DNA of 64,000 bases from Lysobacterales bacterium. Lineage in GTDB: Bacteria > Pseudomonadota > Gammaproteobacteria > Xanthomonadales > Xanthomonadaceae. Where the stretch lies: assembly GCA_020442465.1 (NCBI GenBank), contig JAGRJY010000041.1:1-64000 (forward strand), read 5' to 3'. This document shows, one piece after another, positions 38,706 to 48,043 of the stretch; the stretch's first letter is position 1, and each line of letters begins with the position of its first letter. Position numbers and translations under genes: made by a program. The notes beneath the pieces were generated by a model. The model searched no databases and was not told the origin of the DNA. It worked only from the letters and a program-made list of their open reading frames with translations.

Positions 38706-41453
38706 TCATGATTCCGGCACCACGAACACCACGGCACTGAGAGCGGGAACGCGCAGGGTGCCGCTGCCGGCGTCCCAGCTGGCGCGTTCGCGTGGCCGTG
38801 CGTCGGTGGCCTTGTCCGACGCCTGCAGCGGATGCAGCACGAAGGGCAGGCCGACCAGCTCCGGCACGCTGATCGAGCGGTCGGTGGCGTCGACATTCAG
38901 CGCGTAGAGCACGCGCTCGTATCCGGCATCCGGATAGCCCCGGCCATCGAGGTGCGCGGCCAGCACACCGGCCACTTGATTCGGCCCGGTGTTGGCGAAC
39001 CTGAGCCGCGTGCGCACGTCGTTCGCGTCGTCGATGCGGAACAGCGTGCTGCCGCGGCGAATGCGCAGCAGGTCGCGAAAGGCGTCGCGGCTCCAGGCCA
39101 TCCAGTCCGGCGCCGGTTTCAGCGCGGCATCGGCCAGCAGGGGGCGCGCGTACGGCCACATGACGCCGTTGTCCTGCTCGATCGGCAGGCCTCGGGCGAA
39201 TCCGTTGTCGCGATACTGCCAGTCGATCGCGTTGAACCAGTCGCCGGAGTCATAGCTGTTGCGGTCGAGCGACTTGCTGCGCAGGATGTCCTGGCCGGCG
39301 TGGAAATAAGCCACACCCTGGCTGAAGGCGACCAGCGCCGCGCCGAGCATCTGCGCACGCACACGGTGCTCCATGCCGACGCCCTGCGGCAGCTTGTAGA
39401 CGTTGATATCGAACAGGGTCGGGTTGTCGTGGTTCTCGACATAGTTGACCACCTCGCCGGGCTGCTCGGCATAACCAGCCGGTTGGCCGGCGTAGTCGAT
39501 CAGGTTGGATTCGACCGTCGTACCGAAGCGATTCGGTATCGGCATGGCGCGGATCGTGCCGGCCAGGGCGATGCGCAGCAGGTCCATCCCACGCAGCAGG
39601 TCATCGCGGGTGAAGCGGCCCGCGGCGCGGGCATTCGGGGCGAGGAACAGTCCGTTCAGCACCCCCTGGTTGATCAGCACCGACTCACCACTGTCGCAGC
39701 AGCCGCCGCCACGCGCGGCATCGCGCCCGCGATCGCTGAAGGTGGCGATGCCGCTGCCACCGAGCGAGAGCTGCGAGGCCTGTTCGAAGCGCGCGCCGTT
39801 GGCCACCTCGCCGAAGTTCCAGCCTTCACCCAACAGGTGGACATGGCGGCCTGCCTCGGCGTCGACAGCCGCCTGCAGTCGCTGCATGGCTTCTCGCGGC
39901 TGATGTCCCATGAGGTCGAAGCGGAACGAGTCGATCGCATAGTGGCGTACCCAATGCACGGTCGAGTCGATCATCAGCTTCGCCATCATCCGATGCTCGG
40001 TTGCGGTGTTGGCGCAGCAGGTCGAGTTGGTGACGCCGCCGCGGTTGTCGAGGCGGTGGTAGTAGACCGGCACGATGCGGTCGAGGATCGAAGGCGGGTA
40101 GGCGCCTGACGCGCTCATGTGGTTGTAGACCACATCCATGCCCACGCGCAGGCCCAGCGCGTGCAGGCTCTGCACCATCGCGCGGAATTCCCTGACGCGC
40201 ACGGCGCCGTCCTGGGCGTCGGTCGAGTAGCTGCCCTCGGGCGCGTTGAAGTGCGCCGGGTCATAGCCCCAGTTGAAGCAGTCAGCCTGCTTCTGTGCCG
40301 CGACGGCAGCCTGTTGGGCGGTGTCGCTCGGGCCGCCCTTTGGTACGACGCCCACGCATCCGATCTCGGGGACGGTGGCAAAGTCGAAGGCCGGAAGCAG
40401 ATGCAGGTCGGTGATGCCGGCGCGCGCCAGCCGGCGCAGGTGGCGCATGCCATCGCTGTCCTGCTCGGTGAACGCGAGGTAGCTGCCGCGATGCGCCGCC
40501 GACACGCTGCGGTCGCCCGCCGAGAAATCGCGCACGTGCAGCTCGTAGATCGCGAGGTCGGTGTTCCGCAGTGGCGTAGCCGGGCGTGCATGCGTGGTCC
40601 AGCCCTCGGGTGTGACTTCCGCATGCGCGGGGTCGACCACCATGCTGCGTGCGCCGTTGGCGCTGAGGCTGACGCTGTACGGGTCGGTGACGCGTTGCCG
40701 CACGCGACCGATGCCGGGCTGGAACACCTCGACCAGATAGCGGTAATAGCTGCCGTGCTGCGCGGCATCCGTCGACACGCTGTAGATGCCGGAGTCGTCA
40801 TCGCGCTGCAGCGACAGCCGGGCGACCGCCGGCGCAGTGGGATTGGGGTACACACACAGATCCACCGCGTGCGCGCACGGCGCCCACAGCGCGAACTGCA
40901 CGTTGTCGCCCTGCACGCTGGCGCCCAGCGCGGCAGGCTCGGCCGCCGCCGCGTAGCGCGCATCCAGCGCGGCGGCAGGCTGCACGCGCGTCGCGTCGGC
41001 GACCCGCCCCTGGGCATCCTCGCGCACCAGCACCAGCTCCCCGATCAGCAGTTCGTCGATGGATGCAGCGTTCGCGTCGACGAGCTCGAGCAAGGAGCCG
41101 GCTCCCATGTATGCGAAGCGTTGGACCTCTTCGGCGCTGAGACCGCCCGAGGCGGCACGCAACGGCAGACGACGGTCGGCGCCCTGCACGGTCTGGCCCG
41201 TCTGCGTGCGCATGCCGCCGGCGACGGCGTGATAGAGCGCCAGCGTCGAGCCTTGCGTGGTGCCGGTCCACAGCAGACGCGTGGTGTCGACCCACGCTGC
41301 GCGCGCGTCGAGCGCAGGCGCCGCAGCGCTGAGCAGGTCGAAGGGAGGCGCGGCATCGCAGACGGCGGTGTCCCCGCCCTGTGCACACAGCGTCGAGGCA
41401 TGCGCCAGGCACGACATGGCCAGGCCGATGGCCCAGGCGCGGCTTACGCTCAT
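38706..41453 (-). CDS. pulA: Type I pullulanase (GH13), exported
   Basis: Cleaves alpha-1,6 links in pullulan and branched dextrins. The 915-residue protein has a signal peptide ending at STLCAQ, an N-terminal starch-binding-like region, then a CBM48/isoamylase N domain. The catalytic barrel carries the pullulanase signature FNWGYDP, DVVYNHM, the nucleophile in FRFDLMGH, the acid/base in LLGEGWN and the stabiliser in VENHDNP. A C-terminal beta domain ends in AVVFVVPES. The start at 41453 has GGGAGG six bases upstream; the frame is open for 540 more codons that run antisense to the halogenase gene and are not real. It is divergent from the halogenase, with a palindrome between them. Confidence 0.93.
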   Translation of the reverse strand: MSVSRAWAIGLAMSCLAHASTLCAQGGDTAVCDAAPPFDLLSAAAPALDARAAWVDTTRLLWTGTTQGSTLALYHAVAGGMRTQTGQTVQGADRRLPLRAASGGLSAEEVQRFAYMGAGSLLELVDANAASIDELLIGELVLVREDAQGRVADATRVQPAAALDARYAAAAEPAALGASVQGDNVQFALWAPCAHAVDLCVYPNPTAPAVARLSLQRDDDSGIYSVSTDAAQHGSYYRYLVEVFQPGIGRVRQRVTDPYSVSLSANGARSMVVDPAHAEVTPEGWTTHARPATPLRNTDLAIYELHVRDFSAGDRSVSAAHRGSYLAFTEQDSDGMRHLRRLARAGITDLHLLPAFDFATVPEIGCVGVVPKGGPSDTAQQAAVAAQKQADCFNWGYDPAHFNAPEGSYSTDAQDGAVRVREFRAMVQSLHALGLRVGMDVVYNHMSASGAYPPSILDRIVPVYYHRLDNRGGVTNSTCCANTATEHRMMAKLMIDSTVHWVRHYAIDSFRFDLMGHQPREAMQRLQAAVDAEAGRHVHLLGEGWNFGEVANGARFEQASQLSLGGSGIATFSDRGRDAARGGGCCDSGESVLINQGVLNGLFLAPNARAAGRFTRDDLLRGMDLLRIALAGTIRAMPIPNRFGTTVESNLIDYAGQPAGYAEQPGEVVNYVENHDNPTLFDINVYKLPQGVGMEHRVRAQMLGAALVAFSQGVAYFHAGQDILRSKSLDRNSYDSGDWFNAIDWQYRDNGFARGLPIEQDNGVMWPYARPLLADAALKPAPDWMAWSRDAFRDLLRIRRGSTLFRIDDANDVRTRLRFANTGPNQVAGVLAAHLDGRGYPDAGYERVLYALNVDATDRSISVPELVGLPFVLHPLQASDKATDARPRERASWDAGSGTLRVPALSAVVFVVPES

Positions 41454-41466
41454 CCGATCCCTCCCG

Positions 41467-41493
41467 ATGCGGAACAGCCAATGCGGAACAGCC
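41467..41493. repeat. Two direct copies of a 13-base unit before the pullulanase start
   Basis: ATGCGGAACAGCC occurs at 41467-41479 and again at 41481-41493, giving a 14-base period. It lies between the pullulanase ribosome binding site and the palindrome at 41528. Confidence 0.75.
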
Positions 41494-41527
41494 CGATGGT
41501 AGGGCCTGTCGCAGCGATTCCGCTGCT

Positions 41528-41539
41528 GCATACGTATGC
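41528..41539. promoter_or_regulatory. Palindrome GCATACGTATGC, candidate LacI-type operator
   Basis: A perfect 12-base palindrome with a central CpG in the 189-base divergent region between pullulanase and halogenase. A near-identical site occurs at 55337-55350 between the amylase and the TonB receptor. LacI-family repressors of maltodextrin genes bind sites of this size and symmetry. No regulator gene is in the window. Confidence 0.55.
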
Positions 41540-41642
41540 GCGCGGGACAGGGCGATCGCGCGCCTTGGCGGGGTGGCCTCGCTGCGGCCATCCGATAAGA
41601 TGCGGCTCGACCCAGCCCCACCACTCGGAGCGGAAACGAGGC

Positions 41643-43157
41643 ATGAGCGAAGACGCCATCAGCAAGGTCGTGATCGTCGGCGGCGGCACGGCCGGCTGGA
41701 TGACCGCCGCCGCATTCGGTCGTCTGTTCGCCGGCAAGCTCGATGTCCGGCTGGTCGAGTCGGAGGCGATCGGCACGGTCGGCGTGGGCGAGGCGACCAT
41801 TCCGCCGATTCGCCGCTTCAACGGCGTGTTGGGCATCGACGAGAACGAGTTCATTCGGGCCAGTCAGGGCACCTTCAAGCTCGGTATCGAGTTCAAGGAC
41901 TGGCTGCGCGAAGGGCATAGCTACATCCACGCCTTCGGCAACATCGGCGGGCGCGATCTGGGTCTGGTGCAGTTCTATCACTACTGGGTGCGCCAGCACC
42001 GGCTTGGCCTCGCGGGCGAGATGGACGAGTACGCGTTCAACTGCGTGGCCGCGCGGCAGAACCGCTTCATGCGTTCGGCGAACATCCAGAACTCGCCGCT
42101 GTCCGACATCGCCTACGCCTTTCACTTCGATGCCGGCCTGTACGCGAAGTTCCTGCGCGGCTTCGCCGAGGCGCGCGGCGTGCGACGCACCGAGGGCAAG
42201 GTCGCCAGCGTGCAGCAGGACGGCGAGTCCGGCGACATCGTGTCGATCACCATGGAGAGCGGCGAGGTCATCGAGGGAGACTTCTTCGTCGACTGTTCGG
42301 GCTTCCGCGGCCTGTTGATCGAGCAGACCCTGAAGACCGGCTACCACGACTGGACGCACTGGCTGCCCTGCGATCGCGCGATGGCGGTGCCCTGCCAGTC
42401 TGTGTCGCCGCTGACGCCGTACACCCGCTCGACGGCGCGTTCGGCCGGGTGGCAATGGCGCATTCCGCTGCAGCACCGGATCGGCAACGGCATGGTGTAC
42501 TGCAGCGAGTTCATGTCGGACGACGAGGCAGCCGGTACGCTGCTTGCGAACCTGGACGGCGAGCCACTGGCCGATCCGCGTCCGCTTCGCTTCGTCACCG
42601 GCATGCGCAAGCAGTTCTGGCACCGCAACTGCGTCGCCATCGGGTTGGCCAGCGGATTCATGGAGCCGCTGGAGTCGACCAGCATCCACTTCATCCAGTC
42701 GAGCATCACCTTGCTCGTCGCCTGCTTCCCCAATACGCGGAACGACCGCGCGATGATCGACGAGTACAACCGCCAGGTGCAGTTCGAGTTCGAGCGCTCG
42801 CGCGACTTCCTCGTGCTGCACTACATGGCGAACGAGCGCAGCGAACCGTTCTGGCAGCGTTGTCGCGAGATGTCGATCCCCGACACGCTGCGCGCGAAGA
42901 TCGAACTGTTCCGCGAGAACGGGCGCTGCTTCCGCGAGTCGGACGAGCTGTTCATGATCCCGAGCTGGGTGCAGGTGATGGTGGGGCAGGGCATCGTGCC
43001 CCGGCGCTACCACCCGATGGTCGACCTGCAGTCGCCGGAAGAGATCCAGCGCATGGTCGAAGGGGTGCGCCACGTGCTCGCCCGCTCAGCGGAAGTCATG
43101 CCCGACCATGCCGAGTACATTGCGAAGAACTGCCAGGCACCGCCGCTGCCGATGTAG
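41643..43157 (+). CDS. Flavin-dependent tryptophan halogenase family protein
   Basis: A 504-residue FADH2-dependent halogenase. It has the dinucleotide motif VGGGTAGW, the essential Lys79 (TFKLG) at the same number as in PrnA, the GWQWRIP signature at 269-275 with both Trp residues, and EPLESTS with Glu344 matching the second catalytic residue. All active-site features are intact. Such halogenases occur near TonB receptor genes in Xanthomonas, Caulobacter and marine gammaproteobacteria and halogenate indoles in vitro; the natural substrate is unknown. No dedicated flavin reductase is nearby. It is divergent from pullulanase and shares the candidate operator with it, so it may respond to alpha-glucans. 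Confidence 0.9.
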   Translation: MSEDAISKVVIVGGGTAGWMTAAAFGRLFAGKLDVRLVESEAIGTVGVGEATIPPIRRFNGVLGIDENEFIRASQGTFKLGIEFKDWLREGHSYIHAFGNIGGRDLGLVQFYHYWVRQHRLGLAGEMDEYAFNCVAARQNRFMRSANIQNSPLSDIAYAFHFDAGLYAKFLRGFAEARGVRRTEGKVASVQQDGESGDIVSITMESGEVIEGDFFVDCSGFRGLLIEQTLKTGYHDWTHWLPCDRAMAVPCQSVSPLTPYTRSTARSAGWQWRIPLQHRIGNGMVYCSEFMSDDEAAGTLLANLDGEPLADPRPLRFVTGMRKQFWHRNCVAIGLASGFMEPLESTSIHFIQSSITLLVACFPNTRNDRAMIDEYNRQVQFEFERSRDFLVLHYMANERSEPFWQRCREMSIPDTLRAKIELFRENGRCFRESDELFMIPSWVQVMVGQGIVPRRYHPMVDLQSPEEIQRMVEGVRHVLARSAEVMPDHAEYIAKNCQAPPLPM

Positions 43158-43548
43158 TTGGAATGCGTTCGTGTTCGTGCATCCCGGGATCCGTGCCGGA
43201 GGCGGCGATCCGCCCGGCCAGCGGCGCGCGCAGTGAAGGTGACCCGGCAGACCCTTGGGCCCGAAGCGATACGAGGCCGATCGTCCACCTCCGTCGGGCT
43301 CGAAGGCGTCGCGCCGGAGCGTCCCGGTGGTGAGACGCCATCCGGATCGACGCGGGCACGGGCGCCTGGCTGGTCCTTGACGTGCCCGGTTCACACCGGA
43401 CTTGGACTGATACGAGCCGGGGCTTTTTCGCAGCGGGAAGTCAGGCATGATTCCGCATGCATTCGGGCGCGGGTCGGGTCGGTAGCCTGGCGGTGACTCC
43501 AGAACCTCCGCGGACCCATGCCGGTCCACCATCCTGAGGAATCGTTCG
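43158..43548 (+). other. Intergenic region with no supported gene
   Basis: 391 bases between the halogenase and aspartic protease genes. The open frames here are GC-rich shadows without ribosome binding sites. No terminator with a T tract and no strong promoter was seen. Confidence 0.5.
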
Positions 43549-44496
43549 ATGTCGTACCTGCGCGGTGTGGTGTTCACCCTGGGTTTTCTGGCTGCGCCGC
43601 TGTCGGCCGCCAATCGGGTCGTCGTGCCTGCAGAGTTCGTGCACGATCAGGTGTGGGTGACGCCGACACTGAATGGTGAACGGCTGCGGTTCTTCACCGA
43701 CACCGGCGGCGGTTGGAACGCGATCGGTGCGCAGCTGGTGAAACGTCTGGAGATGCCGGTCGAAACAGGCGGCGAAGTCGAACTGGTCGCCTGGCCCGCG
43801 TTCGACCCACGGCAATCGATCCCTGCTGCGCCGGCGTACTTCATGGGCGGCCGGCTGGCCGTTGCCCCGAATGAGCACATGCATGGTCGCGACGGGTTCC
43901 TCGGCGGTCGCTGGTTCGCGGACGGCGTGTGGGCGTTCGACTACCCCAAGGCGAGTCTCGACCGCGTCCAGGGGTTCGAGGGTGACGCCGCGCATCCGCA
44001 CCGGGCGCCCCTGGGCTTCCAGACCAACGATGCGGGAGCACGCACCACGCACTTCCCCAGCATCGATGTCGTCGTCGATGGCGAGACCCTGCCGATGCTC
44101 TACGACAGCGGTGCCACCGCGACCACTACCGAATCCTCGGCGCCGGTATTCGGTGTGGCCGTCGGTACCGACATCGGCACCAGCTTCATCGAGCATGCGG
44201 TGTTCGAGCGCTGGCGCGCGGCGCATCCCGAGTGGCGCGTGATCGAGTCTGCCGATCAGAAGGGGCCGCAACAGCGGCGCATGATCCAGGTCGCGAGCGT
44301 GACTGTCGCGGGTCTGAGCACCGGCCCGGTATGGTTCGCCGAACAGCCGGAAGGCGCCTTCCAGCAGTACATGGCCGGAATGATGGACCGCCCAACCTGG
44401 GGCGCGCTCGGCGGCTCGGCGCTCAAGTACTTCCGCGTGGTGATCGACTATCCGGGAGCGGCGGCCTATTTCGAGGCGGCGACCGCGTCCCCGTGA
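43549..44496 (+). CDS. Exported bilobal aspartic protease-like protein
   Basis: A 315-residue protein with a signal peptide (to about PLSAA). Two retropepsin-like units lie in one chain. The first has the active-site triplet Asp51-Thr-Gly in RFFTDTGGG and closes with FLGGRWF...FDYPKASL. The second has Asp186-Ser-Gly in PMLYDSGAT and closes with LGGSALKYFRVVIDYP. Single-unit retropepsin-like proteases are common in bacteria, where they form homodimers; here both halves are fused, as in pepsin. GAGGAA lies about eight bases before the ATG. The protein should act in the periplasm or outside. Its target is unknown, and the first-unit Gly-Gly after the triplet is unusual. Confidence 0.72.
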   Translation: MSYLRGVVFTLGFLAAPLSAANRVVVPAEFVHDQVWVTPTLNGERLRFFTDTGGGWNAIGAQLVKRLEMPVETGGEVELVAWPAFDPRQSIPAAPAYFMGGRLAVAPNEHMHGRDGFLGGRWFADGVWAFDYPKASLDRVQGFEGDAAHPHRAPLGFQTNDAGARTTHFPSIDVVVDGETLPMLYDSGATATTTESSAPVFGVAVGTDIGTSFIEHAVFERWRAAHPEWRVIESADQKGPQQRRMIQVASVTVAGLSTGPVWFAEQPEGAFQQYMAGMMDRPTWGALGGSALKYFRVVIDYPGAAAYFEAATASP

Positions 44497-44565
44497 CTGG
44501 GCGCGCGCCATGCATTCGTTGCGTGGCGTGACCGCGTGGTGGTTTCGCCGCAGCCGTGCCGGTGA

Positions 44566-47331
44566 CTACGGCGCCGGACCCGCCTGGACAAGCCTGGCCT
44601 GCAGCGACTTCCAGAGCGTTCGCGCCGGTGCCTGCGGCACCAGGCCTGCATCGAGGACGGCCTCGCCACGCGCCAGGGCTTCGCGCGCGAGGTCGGCTTG
44701 TCCGATGCGCATGGCCAGATCGGCCAGGTGCAGTTCGGTCAGGGCGGCCCGCATCGAGTTCGCCCCCTGGTACTCGCGCAGCGACTGCGCCATCTTCGTC
44801 ATCCGCTCGATATCGTCCGCGTCACCCCCGCTGGAGGCGAGCAGCCAGGCGAAGCGCATGGTGCGCGTGACCTGCGAGGCGCCTTGCTGGTTGAAGCGCT
44901 CGTAGCGATCAATCAACCAGGCACGATCCGGATCGGCGCTCAGCCCTTCGACCACGGCACGGCTGTCGTCTGCCTCCGGGTGCGCTTCGCCCAGCAAGTT
45001 GCGACGTCGTTCGAAAACATCATGCGCACAGGCGCGCGCCTCGACCAGCTTGTTCTGCGCGGTCAGCACGCGGCAGAGGTTGTGTGCCGCACGCAGGGTA
45101 TTGAGATGTTCCGTGCCGTACAGCTGCTCGCGCAGTTGCACCGATGTGCGTATGTCGCGTTCGGCCCCTTCAAGGTCGCCTCGCAGCTCCCGCAGCGCGC
45201 CGAGGTTGTTCAGCAGTATCGCTGCGTCCGCGGAGTTCGGGTCGACACGGCGGGTGATCTCCAGAGCTTCGAGGTAGTGCGCCTGCGCCTGGGCCAGGTT
45301 GCCTTGGCCATGCAGGTGGAAGGCGAGCTCGTTGAGCGCAGTGGCCGTTTCCAGGCTTCGGTCGCCGTGCGCTTTGCGGCGTCCTTCGACCGCGCGCTGC
45401 AGCCACTCGATGGCCTGGTCGTAGTCTCCGGAGCTCCCCAGTGCCTGACCCAACACCATCATGGTGAGCAAGGTGCGTGGGTCGTCGGCCCCGTAGAACG
45501 ACGTCTTGTCTTCGATCGCTTGCCGAAACCGACGAATGGCGAGATCCAGATCGCCACGCTTCTGGGCGACCCGACCCATGTTGTGGCGCGACGATGCCAG
45601 CGCCTCCAGATCGGGAGGCTGCTGTGCGGCGAAAATGGCTTCCGCGCGAAGAAACGACGCTTCGGCTTCGACGTCGCGGTCTTGATCCTGCAACGCCACG
45701 CCCAGCGAATTCAATGCGTGGCCCACCGCCGGGGCATCGGGGCCCAGACTCGCCTCTCGCAACGCCAATGCCTGCCGCGCGGAAGCTTCCGCCTCGACAT
45801 TGTCTTTCTGTCTTGTCAGCGACCGGGCGCGCTCATGCAGCAGTTCAGCCCGCATCAGTGGATCGGGTGGTTGAGCGGCCAGGCCGGCGTCGAACTGCGA
45901 CACGGCGGCCGCGGGATCGCCGATTCCGGCAAGCAGCACGCCCATGGTGAGACGCAGCTGGGCATCGATGCCGGCATCGCCACTGCGGTGCGTGGTCAGG
46001 CGCTCGGCGCCGCGTTCGAGCAGCGCACGGGCGCTGACGTCGGCGTTGCGGGCGACGCGCGGGTCGGCACCGCTGAACAGGTCGGTCATCAGATCGGCTA
46101 CCGCTTGCGCGGTACGGGCCTTCTGCTGCGCCTCCTGCTCTGCGACAAGCGCGCGCTGCAGCGACGACTGCAGCTGCACGATGAAGAACGCCGTCGCGAC
46201 GACGGCGACGGCTGCAACCGAGACACCCCATCGATGTCGGCGCAGCCACTTGCGGCTGCGATAGCGGACGGTGTCAGGCATGGCCTGGACCTGCAGCCCG
46301 TGCTGCCATCGCTCGATATCGGCGGCCAGATCGGCCGCGGACCGATAGCGGCGTTCGGGCTCTTCGCGCAGAGCCATGGCGACAATGCGGTCGAGCTCGA
46401 CGTTGATCGCGTCCGCGCCGCGGCGGACCCAGGGCACGTTGGATGCACGCGCGACTTCGCCAGGGCGCGTTCTCGGCGCTTGCTCGTTCTCGACCCGGGA
46501 CGGCTCGCCACACAGCAGTTCGAACAGCAGCAAACCGAGCGCATGGACGTCGGTCGCCACGGTGACCGGCCGCCCGGCAATCTGCTCCGGTGCAGCGTAG
46601 GTCGGTGTATAGACGCGCGTGGACGTGACCCGGTTGGCATCTTCGGCGTCGAGCAACTTGGCGATGCCGAAGTCGAGGAGGACCGGACTGTCGTCGCCGC
46701 GCACCAGCAGGTTTGCGGGTTTCAGATCGCGGTGCACAACCAGATTGGCGTGCGCGTGATCCACCGCCCGCGCCAGCGCCACGATCAGGTCCAGTCGCTG
46801 CTGCAGACTGGGCTGGCGTTTTTCCAGCCAGCTGGCGAGCGACTGGCCTTCGACGTACTCCATGACCAGATAGGGCTGGCCCGCGACCGTGCCCGCATCG
46901 AGGAAGCGCGCGATGTTGGGGTGCTGCAGGCTCGCCAGCACGTTTCGCTCGCGCTGGAACAGGTCGTTCGCCGCAGCTTCTCCGCTGCCACGCACCAGCT
47001 TCAGCGCCACCTGTTGCCGTACGCCGTCGGCATCGCGCTCGGCCAGATAGACCCAGCCCATGCCGCCAACGCCGAGCAGGTGCAGCAGGCGGTAGGGGCC
47101 GAGCTGCCCGTGCGCGGGTGGTGCGCCGTCGAGGCTGCGCAGGAGACGCTCGGCCACCGGGTCGTCGGCTTCGCCGGACGTCCCACCTGTCGGCAAAAGC
47201 TTGCGCAGCTCCTCCGCCAGTTCGGGGTACTGCGCATCGAGCTCCGTCAGCGCCATATGGCGCTGCTCGGCTGTCATCTCGATCAGCCGATCGAAGCTTT
47301 CGCGTAGCCCGGGCGCGGTACCGTTGCTCAC
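44566..47331 (-). CDS. Membrane Ser/Thr protein kinase with TPR-rich C-terminus
   Basis: A 921-residue PASTA-less Hanks-type kinase. The N-terminal helical segment precedes the kinase domain (about 79-345), which has the GVGGMGWVY loop, Lys111, the catalytic HRDLKPANLL with Asp202 and DFGIAK with Asp220. A membrane helix at about 370-392 is followed by a periplasmic region made largely of tetratricopeptide repeats. It starts with GTG inside the stop of the sigma factor gene (GTGA), so the two are translationally coupled. Such sigma-kinase pairs are common in Xanthomonadales and Planctomycetes. The stimulus and targets are unknown. It converges on the protease gene. Confidence 0.93.
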   Translation of the reverse strand: MSNGTAPGLRESFDRLIEMTAEQRHMALTELDAQYPELAEELRKLLPTGGTSGEADDPVAERLLRSLDGAPPAHGQLGPYRLLHLLGVGGMGWVYLAERDADGVRQQVALKLVRGSGEAAANDLFQRERNVLASLQHPNIARFLDAGTVAGQPYLVMEYVEGQSLASWLEKRQPSLQQRLDLIVALARAVDHAHANLVVHRDLKPANLLVRGDDSPVLLDFGIAKLLDAEDANRVTSTRVYTPTYAAPEQIAGRPVTVATDVHALGLLLFELLCGEPSRVENEQAPRTRPGEVARASNVPWVRRGADAINVELDRIVAMALREEPERRYRSAADLAADIERWQHGLQVQAMPDTVRYRSRKWLRRHRWGVSVAAVAVVATAFFIVQLQSSLQRALVAEQEAQQKARTAQAVADLMTDLFSGADPRVARNADVSARALLERGAERLTTHRSGDAGIDAQLRLTMGVLLAGIGDPAAAVSQFDAGLAAQPPDPLMRAELLHERARSLTRQKDNVEAEASARQALALREASLGPDAPAVGHALNSLGVALQDQDRDVEAEASFLRAEAIFAAQQPPDLEALASSRHNMGRVAQKRGDLDLAIRRFRQAIEDKTSFYGADDPRTLLTMMVLGQALGSSGDYDQAIEWLQRAVEGRRKAHGDRSLETATALNELAFHLHGQGNLAQAQAHYLEALEITRRVDPNSADAAILLNNLGALRELRGDLEGAERDIRTSVQLREQLYGTEHLNTLRAAHNLCRVLTAQNKLVEARACAHDVFERRRNLLGEAHPEADDSRAVVEGLSADPDRAWLIDRYERFNQQGASQVTRTMRFAWLLASSGGDADDIERMTKMAQSLREYQGANSMRAALTELHLADLAMRIGQADLAREALARGEAVLDAGLVPQAPARTLWKSLQARLVQAGPAP

Positions 47332-47879
47332 TCGCTCAGGGCCTGACGCAGCCAGGCCTGGCCGAAGCGCAGGGCGCGGAACACGCTGGAGACCGAACAG
47401 TCGAGCGCCTCGGCGACCTCTTCACGGTTCAGTCCGCCGAAATAGGTCAACTCGACGACCTTTGCCGCATCGGCATCCAACTCTTCCAGGCGCTCCAAGG
47501 CCTGATGCAGTTCAAGAATGCCGAGATCGGCATCGGGGTCGACCAGTTCCTCACCCAGGGTCACCTGCACGAAGTCGCCACCGCGCCGCTGTGACTGCCG
47601 GGCGCGGGCCTGGTCAACCAGCACGCTGCGCATGTGCAGCGCCGCGAAGGCAAAGAAGTGCGCGCGGTCGCGCCAATCCACGTCGCCGCCGAGCAGGCGC
47701 AGCATCGCCTCGTTCACCAGAGCGGTGGGTTGCAGGGTGACTTGCCGCTCGCTGCGCAGACGCACCGCAGCGAGCTCGCGCAGCTGTCCCTGGACCAGAA
47801 CAGCCAGCTCATCGAGGGCCGCCCGATCGCCGGCTTTCCAGCGCTGCAGACATTGGGTGATGTCGAGCGGAGATCGCAT
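47328..47879 (-). CDS. ECF-type RNA polymerase sigma factor (TIGR02999-like)
   Basis: A 183-residue sigma factor with region 2 around ALVNEAMLRLLG...HFFAFAALHMR and region 4 around VVELTYFGGLNREEVAEALDCS, the helix-turn-helix for the -35 box. This layout is that of the TIGR02999 group, which pairs with Ser/Thr kinases instead of a classical anti-sigma factor; kinase phosphorylation is thought to control activity. No zinc anti-sigma gene is present. The kinase gene overlaps its end by four bases. The upstream 164 bases are shared with the divergent beta-propeller gene, a plausible target promoter. Confidence 0.92.
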   Translation of the reverse strand: MRSPLDITQCLQRWKAGDRAALDELAVLVQGQLRELAAVRLRSERQVTLQPTALVNEAMLRLLGGDVDWRDRAHFFAFAALHMRSVLVDQARARQSQRRGGDFVQVTLGEELVDPDADLGILELHQALERLEELDADAAKVVELTYFGGLNREEVAEALDCSVSSVFRALRFGQAWLRQALSE

Positions 47880-48043
47880 GGATCGTGCCGAAGATGGCTC
47901 TGGAAGGAGGGTGTAACCAGCAGTCTAGCCCGACTGGCGGGAAGATCGGGGCCAGCGCCTGAGCGCGACTCCCGATTTCTTGACCGGTTTTCGCGCGGAC
48001 TTGCGCTTGGCGTCAGAGAACCCCTCCTGACCGGGAACACGCC

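Noticed and set aside
41454..43073. Open frame that would extend the pullulanase by 540 N-terminal codons
   Set aside because: It is antisense to the intact halogenase gene, has no family features and no ribosome binding site; the signal peptide and GGGAGG fix the start at 41453.
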